A program made the position numbers and the translations under genes. From the NCBI GenBank assembly GCA_905206365.1, contig CAJLHF010000029.1, positions 1 to 27,746 of the forward strand: a DNA stretch of 27,746 nucleotides, read 5' to 3'. Positions 7,582-15,960 of this stretch are shown here, one piece after another. The notes under the pieces are model-generated. The model saw only the letters and a list, made by a program, of their open reading frames with translations, was not told the DNA's origin and made no database searches. This DNA is from an uncultured Sutterella sp. GTDB lineage: Bacteria; Pseudomonadota; Gammaproteobacteria; Burkholderiales; Burkholderiaceae_F. Numbering within the stretch: the first letter of the stretch is position 1; each line of letters starts with the position of its first letter.

Positions 7582-8973
7582 ATGCTCCTCACGAAGTCGA
7601 CCCGGACGCTGCGCCGCCACATCCGGTCGGCCTATGCCTCGGGGCGCAATGCGCGCGATGCGGTCGTGCCTGCGATGGCCGGTCTCTGCGACGACTGGGT
7701 CCACCGGGCGGGCTTTGAATCGAAGAGCGAACGGATGGGCTACGTTATCCTCTCGGGAAATTGCGACATGGCGCAGATCTTCGCCGAGCTCGCCTTCGTC
7801 GAACACAAGCCGGCTATTGCCGCGAACGACTGGAAATTCGAGGTCGGCATGCGCGAAGACCTTCGGATCGACGAGCGTCTTCAAGAGTGGATCGAACCCC
7901 TCGGCCTGAAGTCGATCCAGATCGATCCGAAACCGGCGGGCGACATGATTGCACTCACCGTCTATTTGGAAAGCGACGACCCGCGGCCTCGCTGTTACCA
8001 CGAGGCAGTCGCGAGGCAAGTCGTGGCCGAAGCGATCGGCGAAGCGCCCTTCATGTACTTCTGCATGCAGGAGATCAGGTTCCGCCACGAGCCTGCGCTC
8101 GACAGGGGGATGACGCCCTCGGCATTTGCGCATTACTTCTACGACATGTTCCCGCAAGCATGGGCTGCGACCTGCGCCACCCTCTCGTTCGATTGGCACT
8201 TCGTCACGAACTACGAGATCGACACGCGCCCCGAAGCGCCGCTTTTTGCCGACATCAAATCGGGTGACACCTTTTTCCGGAGGCTTTTCGACCCGAAGAT
8301 TTTCGTCGACCCGCAGGCTCCCGGCCTGCGCTTTTCCCGACTCATGCAGTCCTACGGCGCGCAACCCGTGACGATTGCGTTTGAAATCGCCCGTTCGGAA
8401 GAGACGAACGAGTTCGTTCTCGACCCCACTACCGTGGTCGTGAACTTCCGTCTCCACCTCGAAGGCACGGGCGCGGCCCGCATGGTCGGAATGGCCTACG
8501 GCGAAAATCGCACGTACATGAATCTCGTTCTCTGGCGACCCGATCAGGCGCTCCTCGAAGCGTCCCGTTGGTTCTCGGCCGAAAAGGGCGTTAAGTGGGC
8601 CGTCTATCGGTCGCTCTTCCCGCTCACCTTCATCCAAACGCTCGCTCTCAACGACCCGTCGGCCGCCCGAGCGGCCCTCGCGCCGCTCGGGGCGTTCGCA
8701 ATGCTCGATGAGGCAGAACTCGCCGACCCGACGTCCGTCGTGAAAAAGTTCGAAGTCGCGTTCGAAGAAGGTCAGGAACGCCGTGCGAGGATTTCGTACG
8801 AGAACGCCTGTCGCGGGGACATCTTCAAGGCCCTTGACGGCGCCTACGGTCCGGAAGTCCCCGAACCCCAATTCGGCTGCTTTCAGACACGCAAGCGCCG
8901 TAAGGGGTTCTTCGTCGACGTCAACGGGAAAGTCCGGCAATACCGCGACGTCCCCAAGAAACAATGGCGGTAA
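7582..8973 (+). CDS. uncharacterised protein A, paralogue of the C-terminal half of protein B
   Basis: I do not recognise this family. The 463-aa product has no signal peptide or membrane helix and looks soluble and cytoplasmic. Almost all of it aligns by eye with the last 400 or so residues of gene B downstream. Matched blocks include 'APLFADIKSGDTFFRRLFD' (A) with 'APFFMDIREGRSLFPELFD' (B), 'YGAQPVTIAFEI' with 'FGATTVMIAFDV', and 'VLWRPDQALLEA' with 'VLWQADRALLNA'. No catalytic motif is obvious. The start is uncertain: ATG 7582 has a weak GCGGA upstream, and an in-frame TTG at 7543 is possible. An in-frame stop at 7507 limits any earlier start. The alignment with B reaches close to the N terminus, so a much later start is unlikely. 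A palindromic terminator follows. The divergent neighbour is the histidine kinase gene. Confidence 0.8.
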   Translation: MLLTKSTRTLRRHIRSAYASGRNARDAVVPAMAGLCDDWVHRAGFESKSERMGYVILSGNCDMAQIFAELAFVEHKPAIAANDWKFEVGMREDLRIDERLQEWIEPLGLKSIQIDPKPAGDMIALTVYLESDDPRPRCYHEAVARQVVAEAIGEAPFMYFCMQEIRFRHEPALDRGMTPSAFAHYFYDMFPQAWAATCATLSFDWHFVTNYEIDTRPEAPLFADIKSGDTFFRRLFDPKIFVDPQAPGLRFSRLMQSYGAQPVTIAFEIARSEETNEFVLDPTTVVVNFRLHLEGTGAARMVGMAYGENRTYMNLVLWRPDQALLEASRWFSAEKGVKWAVYRSLFPLTFIQTLALNDPSAARAALAPLGAFAMLDEAELADPTSVVKKFEVAFEEGQERRARISYENACRGDIFKALDGAYGPEVPEPQFGCFQTRKRRKGFFVDVNGKVRQYRDVPKKQWR

Positions 8974-9060
8974 TGAAATCGGTCGTCCGATCGTGAGCTC
9001 GGGCTGAAAACGCGACTGCTTCGCAGGACGCAACACGCCGCGAACGGCTCGAAACCCGCC

Positions 9061-9099
9061 GTCGGCCCCGGGAGCATTGATTGACTTCCCGGGGCCGAC
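9061..9099 (+). terminator. strong palindrome after gene A, probable terminator
   Basis: GTCGGCCCCGGGA (9061-9073) pairs perfectly over 13 bp with TCCCGGGGCCGAC (9087-9099) around a 13-nt loop, 88 nt after the stop of gene A. The T-run after it is poor. Its core arm, TCGGCCCCGG, is the same as in the terminator after gene B. Confidence 0.6.
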
Positions 9100-9482
9100 G
9101 TCTATCGGGCTTCGCGCTCGCGCACGGCCGAACGACGAACCCGTGTGACGAGACCGGCCCCGATGCTCTCGAACAAGCTTCCCTACAATAGGAACACCAC
9201 ACAGACCGACCGCGACCGCCCGTCGAAAGGCGCCCGGTCAAGGAATAGAGAAAACATCGTGCACCGAACCCGCTGCCCGATCGCGTCCGAAACGAGGATT
9301 TGCAGGCTTCAGAGATCGCCCGAGCGCTTCGGGACGAAGAAGTAGCGAGCACAGCGCCCGCTCTTTTTCGACCGAAGGGGAGGCGCCTTATGGACGCGCG
9401 CCCCGAACAAACCATCCTTATACCTGGCCCGTGCCGAACCCCCTGACGGTTCGGCGAGCCCGGCCCCGAAAGCGAGAACAAA
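9100..9482 (+). promoter_or_regulatory. gene-free leader region of gene B
   Basis: No gene is seen in these 383 bp. A -10-like TACAAT lies at 9184-9189 without a good -35. Hairpins follow: CTTCG-GGA-CGAAG (9327-9339), a weak GAGC/GCTC stem followed by T5 (9347-9368), and CCGAACC/GGTTCGG (9434-9454) about 30 nt before the start codon. This could be a long 5' leader or a small RNA; neither is shown. Confidence 0.3.
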
Positions 9483-12341
9483 ATGATCCTCAAACCCAAA
9501 AACCTCAGGGAGCTCGAAGTCTTGCAGGACAGTCCCGGACGGTTCGATTATCTCGATGAGGTCCTTCAACAGGGACTGCGCCGGAAGCGCTTCACGAAAG
9601 AGGAGGTCGCGCGCGACCTGCAGTTCGTCCTGACGTACGCCCGAGCCGGCCTCGAAAATCTCGATTACTCGACGCGGGTAAGGGCGCTGGACGTCCTCGA
9701 ATGGGCGGCGCCCGACTCGCTCGACGACGTCGACTCGTACGAGTACCTCATGTTCCTTTTGGAAGCGCGCCTTCGCGACGGCAAGACCCGCGAGGCGATC
9801 GAAGCGGCCGAGCGCGTGCTTGAGATCGCTCCGTACGACCTTCGTGCGGTACGCTTTTTCGTTGTTGCAGCCGTTGCCGAGGGGCGGCCTCAGGACGCCG
9901 AAGACCTTTTGAACGAAGCCATCGAGTTTTACGAAACGATTCGGGAGATGCACCTCTCCGAACCGACGTTTTTCCGGCGGCTCCGGAGGAAGCTTCGCAA
10001 AGTCCTGAAGTCGAACCGAACGCTCCCTGAGAAGGTCGCGGACCTCGCCGACCCGATCATCGACGAGCAGGATCTCGACAAGCTCAAAAAAGGCGCGTTC
10101 GACTACTACCAGTACGCCGAGTTCCGCGAGTTGACCCGCTCGATCATGGTCGACCCTGAGAAACTCAAAAAGAACCTTCGGATCCTGAGAGCGACCGAAC
10201 CGACGCGCACGCCCGAGGGCCTTCACGTCTCAATGTCGACCTTGCAGATTCCTTCGCTCACGATCGAATTCAACATGTCGCTCGCGGCGATTTCGATGCT
10301 CGATCCGGAAGCCGTCCGCATGATCGCGCGGGGCGTTTGGAGCGGTGCCTACGGCGAAGTCGAGCGCGTGCGCATTGCGAATCCGTTCCGCGCGGAAATC
10401 ATCTCGAAGGACGGCAACCGGGACGCGATCCTCCTGACGCTGAGCCTCGGCCCAACGTGCGTCGAACCGCTCCTTACGGGGTATGAGCCCGTCTGGCGCG
10501 AGATGACCGAGGAGGAAGAAGACGAAGCGTTCGACCTTCGCAATCTCCCCGCGAAGGACGATCGCAAGGGATGGCTCGAACACGTCGCGCGCTGGACGCC
10601 GGAAGCGGGCTACGACATCCTCGCACACACGCTTGAAGCCATTCCCGGGACGAAAAACATCGACTTGACGATCGAATACGCTCGAGTGCTTTTGCTCACG
10701 TTCGACAACTTTTACGTTGACGTGTACAGTCGCAAGCGCTCGATCGACCTCTTGCAGGAGCTTCTCCCGAAAGTGACGAAGCCGTCCGATCGCGCCCACG
10801 TGCTGCGGCTTCTCGGCATGGGGTACCTTGCGAACGGGAGCTATCGCGCGGGGTTCGAAACGCTCCTCGCGTCGCAGGAATACGAACCCGATTCCCGAGC
10901 AATATATTCCATGGGCCGCGCCTTGCAGTACGCGACCGAAATCCTCCCGCGCCTGAGCTTTGAAGAGCGAGCCGAAATCGTCGGGCGCACCGTCGAAGAG
11001 TCGGAAGATTTGATGGTGCGACAGATCTCTTTGGCCGAACGCGCCGACGTGGACCCGCGGCTCGTGATCGAGGGGCCGATTTCCGTTTTCAGCAAAGCGT
11101 GGCTCCGGAAGGTCGGTCTCGACGAAGAAGGGAAGCCCGTCCTGCAACTCGGCGCCGGCAGCACAAAGAGCGAGTTGTTTGCGTTGCGCGAATTCCTGAA
11201 GCGTATGCCCGAGGGAATCACCGACCGCTGGACCTTCCTGCAAAGCGGTCGACCCGAAGCCGACCTCTCGACCTACGTCAACCCGCTTCTGAAGGACACG
11301 GACCTCGCTACGCTGCGTTTCCACCCGAAAATCGTCAACGGGAAAATCCGCCTCGCCGTCGCGGTCGGGAAGAAAATCAAGGCGAAGGAGCGCTTCTGCG
11401 CCGCATTGACGGACGCCGTGATCGCGGCCGTCGGGGAGGCGGCCTATATGACGTACTTCCGGCCCGATTTTCTTCTTTGGGATTGGCGCCCGAAGAAGCC
11501 GGGCTATTCGCTTGAAGACCTCCGGACGTACTTCTTCAAGAAGTTTCCCGACGCCCACGGCATGACGCTCGCAGACGTTCCGATCGAGTGGCAGGACCTC
11601 AAGGTCGACTGCATCAACCATCCGGGCGCCCCTTTCTTCATGGACATCCGAGAAGGTCGGTCGCTCTTTCCGGAGCTTTTCGACCCGTACATCTTCTCGC
11701 ACTCCAACCTGTCCGGGGTCGACTTCACGAAGACCATGGAACACTTCGGGGCGACGACCGTCATGATTGCGTTCGACGTCGTCCGTGGCCCCAAGGCCCC
11801 GAAGGGATCGTTCGGAAACAGGCGTCGGGAGGCGATCGCGGAATTCACGCGGGCGCTTGAGGCGGACGGCCACGCGACGGTCGTGGGCACCGCGCTCGGC
11901 TCGCATCGCGCGTACGTGACGGCCGTGCTCTGGCAGGCCGATCGGGCGCTCCTGAACGCGGGCCTCTTGGTGAAGAATAATCCCTCGATCGCCTGGGCCT
12001 TGGTGCAGACGCTCTCGCCCCGGACGCATCCGATTGTGCTTGGGGCGAACGACGCCCGAGCGCTGCAGAAAACCCTCGTGGCGATGCGTATCAGTTTCGA
12101 AGGTCCCGCCCCGGACTTCACGGAAACCATGCGCCAGATCGGCACGAAGCTTGCCGAAAGGCGGAAAATCATCGCCGAAGAGGCGCTCGATTACCGCAAC
12201 GTCATCGAGGGCGCGATCGACGAGCTCGAGACTGCCGTCCTATTGCTCGAAAACGTGAAAAAGATGCGCGGCGGAGCGCCCGACACCGACAACCCCGCCG
12301 AACGGCTCTTCACCTTCTACGGGGGCGAAGCGAAAGCTTGA
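9483..12341 (+). CDS. uncharacterised large protein B: helical (TPR-like) front half plus shared C-terminal module
   Basis: I do not recognise this 952-aa family. There is no signal peptide, membrane helix, Walker motif or nuclease motif, so it looks like a cytoplasmic protein. Residues 60-150 and about 390-520 are Ala/Leu/Glu-rich helical pairs resembling TPR units (for example 'REAIEAAERVLEIAPYDLRA' and 'LLGMGYLANGSYRAGFETL'). Residues 240-350 form a beta-rich segment ending in an acidic run (EEEEDE). From about residue 530 to the end it aligns with protein A: 'FFMDIREGRSLFPELFDPYIF', 'FGATTVMIAFDVVRG', 'VLWQADRALLNAG'. The ATG follows a weak GAGAAC. Gene order A-B on one strand suggests duplication followed by gain or loss of the front half. 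It converges on jetC, with a shared terminator between them. The role is unknown; a scaffold or binding protein is only a guess. Confidence 0.85.
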   Translation: MILKPKNLRELEVLQDSPGRFDYLDEVLQQGLRRKRFTKEEVARDLQFVLTYARAGLENLDYSTRVRALDVLEWAAPDSLDDVDSYEYLMFLLEARLRDGKTREAIEAAERVLEIAPYDLRAVRFFVVAAVAEGRPQDAEDLLNEAIEFYETIREMHLSEPTFFRRLRRKLRKVLKSNRTLPEKVADLADPIIDEQDLDKLKKGAFDYYQYAEFRELTRSIMVDPEKLKKNLRILRATEPTRTPEGLHVSMSTLQIPSLTIEFNMSLAAISMLDPEAVRMIARGVWSGAYGEVERVRIANPFRAEIISKDGNRDAILLTLSLGPTCVEPLLTGYEPVWREMTEEEEDEAFDLRNLPAKDDRKGWLEHVARWTPEAGYDILAHTLEAIPGTKNIDLTIEYARVLLLTFDNFYVDVYSRKRSIDLLQELLPKVTKPSDRAHVLRLLGMGYLANGSYRAGFETLLASQEYEPDSRAIYSMGRALQYATEILPRLSFEERAEIVGRTVEESEDLMVRQISLAERADVDPRLVIEGPISVFSKAWLRKVGLDEEGKPVLQLGAGSTKSELFALREFLKRMPEGITDRWTFLQSGRPEADLSTYVNPLLKDTDLATLRFHPKIVNGKIRLAVAVGKKIKAKERFCAALTDAVIAAVGEAAYMTYFRPDFLLWDWRPKKPGYSLEDLRTYFFKKFPDAHGMTLADVPIEWQDLKVDCINHPGAPFFMDIREGRSLFPELFDPYIFSHSNLSGVDFTKTMEHFGATTVMIAFDVVRGPKAPKGSFGNRRREAIAEFTRALEADGHATVVGTALGSHRAYVTAVLWQADRALLNAGLLVKNNPSIAWALVQTLSPRTHPIVLGANDARALQKTLVAMRISFEGPAPDFTETMRQIGTKLAERRKIIAEEALDYRNVIEGAIDELETAVLLLENVKKMRGGAPDTDNPAERLFTFYGGEAKA

Positions 12342-12376
12342 GGCACGCGCTCGCAAAAATAGGAAGTCCGAAAAAC

Positions 12377-12421
12377 TCGGCCCCGGAAGCGGCAAATCGC
12401 TCCCGGGGCCGATCTGTTTTT
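12377..12421. terminator. bidirectional terminator between gene B and jetC
   Basis: TCGGCCCCGG (12377-12386) pairs with CCGGGGCCGA (12403-12412), and an inner AGCG/CGCT stem adds 4 bp. TCTGTTTTT follows on the plus strand, and runs of A on the left give T-runs on the minus strand. It can serve both converging genes. Confidence 0.75.
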
Positions 12422-12443
12422 GGGAAATCAAGCTCCGTTTTCA

Positions 12444-12481
12444 GGCTTCACGAATCGCTTGACGATTTGCGCCGTGAAGCC
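12444..12481. repeat. inverted repeat just beyond the jetC stop codon
   Basis: GGCTTCACG (12444-12452) pairs with CGTGAAGCC (12473-12481). Inside it AATCG (12453-12457) pairs with CGATT (12463-12467), leaving a small bulge. There is no T-run on either side, so it is probably an RNA 3'-end stabiliser or part of a compound terminator. Confidence 0.5.
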
Positions 12482-12492
12482 CGACGAAGGCC

Positions 12493-15400
12493 TCACCCCT
12501 CGGCCTCGATCTCGTTGAGGATCGCGTTCAATTCCGCCATACGGCGTGCCGAGCGGCGAGCGGGCGAATCGTTTTCGGGAACGGCGTCCTCCCAGTCGAG
12601 CTCCTTCTTGACGGGGTCGTAGGCGATGGCAATGACGCCCGAGCGGCGTCGGTCGGCGATCGTCACGAGGGACGCCCCGCCGATGTAGGGCTCCAACGTG
12701 TAGACCGCTTTTTCCGGGGTCGCGACGATCATCTGGAAGCCGAATCGGTTGAAGATGTTCATCGAGATGTCGGTGAATTCGCTGTCGGCCTTGTCGAAGG
12801 CTTCGTCAAGGAGCACGGGGGCGAAAACGGGAAGGCCCGTAGCGGAGCGCCCCAACTGGTAGCGAAGCGCCGCCGCGAGACACGTGGTTGTGAGTTTCTG
12901 GCGCTGCCCGCCCGACTTGCCCGCACCCGAGAGATAGGTTTCGACGACGCGATTTTCATCGTCGTACTCGACCGCCGAGAATTCCACATGATTGCGTACG
13001 TCAAGGACGAGCGAGCGCCAGCGCTGCGCCTCGGGGTCGGCGGAGCCCATGCGTTCGACGAGCGAGCCGATCCGCTCGAACCGGGCGTCCGCCTCTTCGG
13101 GTGCGAGCGACTCCCAGGCCCCTTCGAGGATCGAACGGAGCGCCCGACGGAAGTCTTCCACTTCCGCAATGCGCCGATCGTTGATTTCGATGCGAAGGTG
13201 CGTGTCACCCGTTTCGAGACGACTGAAGGCGACGGTCGACAAGGAGGCGTTCACCTGCGCCATGCGATCGAAAATCGACCGACGGGAGGCCGTAAGTTGT
13301 GAGGCGAGTTCGATGAAGTTCTGAAGCGACTGCGTCTCCAGAAGTTCGCGGAAGCGCCGCTCGAATTTCGGCAGCCCGTCGCGCTCCAGTCCTTCGAGGT
13401 ATGCCATGTATTCGGGAGCCGCTTCGTAGGCCGTATCCCAGGCGCTCGCACGCGCGGGGTAGCGGCTCCGAAAGAGGGCGAACTGCGCGCAGGTCTCGCT
13501 TTGCGCCCGGGCGGCTTCGGCCGCGCCGAGGCGGTTTGCATCCGCAATCGACGCTTTGACCGCGTCGACCGCACGTTCGAGGTCCCGTTCCTCCATGGGA
13601 AGCTTCACGGATGCCGGCAAACGTGCGTCGAGTCGCAGGAAGACCGCGGGATCGATCGCATCGGCACCGAGCTTTTCCGCTTCGCGCAGAATCGCCGTGA
13701 GACGGTCTTCGGCGCGGGCAAGAAACGTTTTCTTTTCTTTCGCTTCAACCTTACGGTCGATCAACACGCGGGCCGCGGTTTCTTCACGCGTGCGCGCCGC
13801 GAGGAGCTGCGACTCGATCGACTTCAGTTCCGAATTCGATTCGAGCACGGCCTTCAGGGCTTCGTCCGCTTCGGCTTCGCGTCGGCAGGCCCCCGGGAGG
13901 TCCACTTCCTCCCAGGTGGCGTTCGTAACGATTTCGGCCGCTGCAAGCCGTTCGCGCAGGCGACGCCCTTCGTCGTCAAGCGCTTCGCGGGTAAGGGCGA
14001 TCTCTTTTTTACGCAGCTCCGTGCGTTCGGCTTCTTCAACGTAGAGCGCGAGCTTCGAGGCGTTCGAGAAACCCGTCACCCAATTGCGACGATCGTCAAT
14101 CGACGTCGAATCGTCTTTCGTTAAAAGTCGTCCGCGGGTTTTGACAAGCCCCGAAGGCATCACGGCCGAGTCCGCACGTCCGAACGCTTCGAACGTATCG
14201 ACGCAACGGTGAGGAAAGCGTTCTGCGAATTCAAGCGCCACCGCGGAGCGCCAGGGGCCCGTGGCGAAATTCACCTTTTCGGAGAGGAACGCTTCGCCGC
14301 GGAAGGCCGGCTCTTCGTGGTCCGTCGGCTCGACGCGAAGGATTCGAAGCATCTCGCCCGAATCGTGTTCGGCAACGTACGCTTCAAGACCCGGGAAGTC
14401 CTCGTCCGAAACGAGCATCGTCAGCGCGAAGTCGCGCGTCGCGCGTTCGATCGCCCCCTGCCAAAGGGCTTCTTCGGACTTCACCTCGAAGAGCTCCCCG
14501 GCAAAGGGGAGGCGCTTTTCGTCGAGTTTCAGGGCGTCCGCGATGCGACGCCGCATGCTCGCAAGATTCGAAGGAATATTGGTCGGACGCAGGCGCATCG
14601 CGGCGATTTCACGCGTGAGCGCGGAGAGTTCCCGCTCCAGAGCGGCCTCGGTCGCGACCGCTTCGTCACGCCGCTTCATGCGGTCGACTTCGGCCGATTC
14701 GCGGGCCTGAAGGAGTGCCTTCATTTCTTCGGAGAGAGTCACCCAGGCGCGCTCCTCTCCGGGAACCTTCTCGCCGCACTGCGCGAGACTTTTTTCGACG
14801 CGAAGGCGCAGCTTTTCGACGCGCTTCACGGCGTCCCTTCGGTGTTCGAGCATTTGCGTGAGGTTCGCGACCGCTTCGCCGCCCGCACGGTAGTGGAGTT
14901 GCTCCAAGCGGCGGACTTCGTTTTTCGCATCTTCCGCGGCACGCTCGGCATTCGCGAGGGCGGCCTCGGATTCGGCCGCTTCGCGCTTCAGGCGCGGGAG
15001 GTCCCGCTCGACGATGTCTCGCTCGAACCGAAGCTTCCACGCGGGCGTCGCCCGCGTCTCTTCGTCGCGGAAGCAGGCATTGCGCTCTTCGCGCTGAGCG
15101 CGCAAGAGAGCGGAGCGGGCCTTTTCGAGAATCTCGTGCTGTTTTCGAGCTTCCACAACCGCGCGGTGAGCGTCCGAGAGCTCCCCGAATTCGTCCACCA
15201 ACCGATCCGCGGTCTCGAAGGTCTTCGGTTCGTCGAGCATGAACGTGCGCAGGAACGTGTTCAAGTCGCCGAGGTTCTTTGCGGACTGAGCTTTCGCGAG
15301 AAGCTTCAAGGCCGCCTTGTCGCGAATGCCGAACAGGGCCGAGAAGGCGGCCGAATAGGCCGTAAAGGTCGTGAAGCTCTTGAGGTCAGCGGGAAGGCGC

Positions 15401-15960
15401 CGCTTCAAGGCCTTGAAGTCGAAGTCCGTACGCGCGAATTCCTTGAGGAGTTCGGACGTCAACGTCACGTCGCCCGAAGCGATCATGAATTGACGGATGA
15501 CGGAATTTTCGTCGGTCGAGCGGCCCTTCACGTACGCAACGAGCATGAGCGTGTATTGGGCGCCTACCGCGTCAAAGAGCGTCAGGGCCACGACCGAAAA
15601 GGTCGAACCTTCGCGCAAATACCGCACCACCGAGCGCGAACGCCCCGAAGAGTCGTACTCGGTCGCGCTCGACCAGGCGCCGCGAACGTAACTCATCACC
15701 GAGCGGTCCGAGCGGCGACCGCGCTCCCCTTCGTGTGCCGCGGCATTGTATTCGGGTTGCGGCAGAAGGAGCGTCACCATCGCATCGAGCAGGGTCGACT
15801 TCCCGGAACCGGAAGCACCGACGAAAAGGTACCCCCGGGGGCTCACCTCAATGTCGTGCGAGCCCGAAAACGTGCCCCAGTTGAAGAGTTGCAGGCGCGC
15901 GATGCGAAACTGCGTATGGCCTTCGAAAACCGACGCGTTCAATTCATTCGTTTTGTTCAT
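12493..15960 (-). CDS. jetC: SMC/SbcC-like ATPase of a Wadjet/Mks operon (JetC/MksB)
   Basis: This is the 1155-aa ATPase of a condensin-like complex that would dimerise, bind DNA and extrude loops. The N-terminal head has Walker A GASGSGKST (48-56) after a typical 'ARLQLFNWGTFSGSHDIEV' strand pair. Long Ala/Glu/Arg-rich coiled-coil arms run about 265-500 and 660-900, with a probable hinge region between. The C-terminal head has the ABC signature SGGQRQK (1016-1022) and Walker B 'FAPVLLDEAFD' (1046-1056) with D1052 and E1053, so ATP hydrolysis should be intact. It overlaps the jetB stop codon by 1 nt (TAATG), indicating translational coupling. Family knowledge: JetC/MksB works with a kleisin (JetA/MksF) and KITE protein (JetB/MksE), and in Wadjet with a nuclease (JetD/MksG). 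No nuclease gene follows here. Confidence 0.88.
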   Translation of the reverse strand: MNKTNELNASVFEGHTQFRIARLQLFNWGTFSGSHDIEVSPRGYLFVGASGSGKSTLLDAMVTLLLPQPEYNAAAHEGERGRRSDRSVMSYVRGAWSSATEYDSSGRSRSVVRYLREGSTFSVVALTLFDAVGAQYTLMLVAYVKGRSTDENSVIRQFMIASGDVTLTSELLKEFARTDFDFKALKRRLPADLKSFTTFTAYSAAFSALFGIRDKAALKLLAKAQSAKNLGDLNTFLRTFMLDEPKTFETADRLVDEFGELSDAHRAVVEARKQHEILEKARSALLRAQREERNACFRDEETRATPAWKLRFERDIVERDLPRLKREAAESEAALANAERAAEDAKNEVRRLEQLHYRAGGEAVANLTQMLEHRRDAVKRVEKLRLRVEKSLAQCGEKVPGEERAWVTLSEEMKALLQARESAEVDRMKRRDEAVATEAALERELSALTREIAAMRLRPTNIPSNLASMRRRIADALKLDEKRLPFAGELFEVKSEEALWQGAIERATRDFALTMLVSDEDFPGLEAYVAEHDSGEMLRILRVEPTDHEEPAFRGEAFLSEKVNFATGPWRSAVALEFAERFPHRCVDTFEAFGRADSAVMPSGLVKTRGRLLTKDDSTSIDDRRNWVTGFSNASKLALYVEEAERTELRKKEIALTREALDDEGRRLRERLAAAEIVTNATWEEVDLPGACRREAEADEALKAVLESNSELKSIESQLLAARTREETAARVLIDRKVEAKEKKTFLARAEDRLTAILREAEKLGADAIDPAVFLRLDARLPASVKLPMEERDLERAVDAVKASIADANRLGAAEAARAQSETCAQFALFRSRYPARASAWDTAYEAAPEYMAYLEGLERDGLPKFERRFRELLETQSLQNFIELASQLTASRRSIFDRMAQVNASLSTVAFSRLETGDTHLRIEINDRRIAEVEDFRRALRSILEGAWESLAPEEADARFERIGSLVERMGSADPEAQRWRSLVLDVRNHVEFSAVEYDDENRVVETYLSGAGKSGGQRQKLTTTCLAAALRYQLGRSATGLPVFAPVLLDEAFDKADSEFTDISMNIFNRFGFQMIVATPEKAVYTLEPYIGGASLVTIADRRRSGVIAIAYDPVKKELDWEDAVPENDSPARRSARRMAELNAILNEIEAEG

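Noticed and set aside
6661..9036. A 791-codon minus-strand open frame across gene A and the kinase N terminus
   Set aside because: It overlaps two better supported genes. Its second half is an Arg/Ala/Pro-rich frame-shifted version of the kinase.
10230..12029. A 599-codon minus-strand open frame opposite gene B
   Set aside because: No domain, Arg/Val/Phe-rich shadow. Gene B is supported by homology to A on the plus strand.
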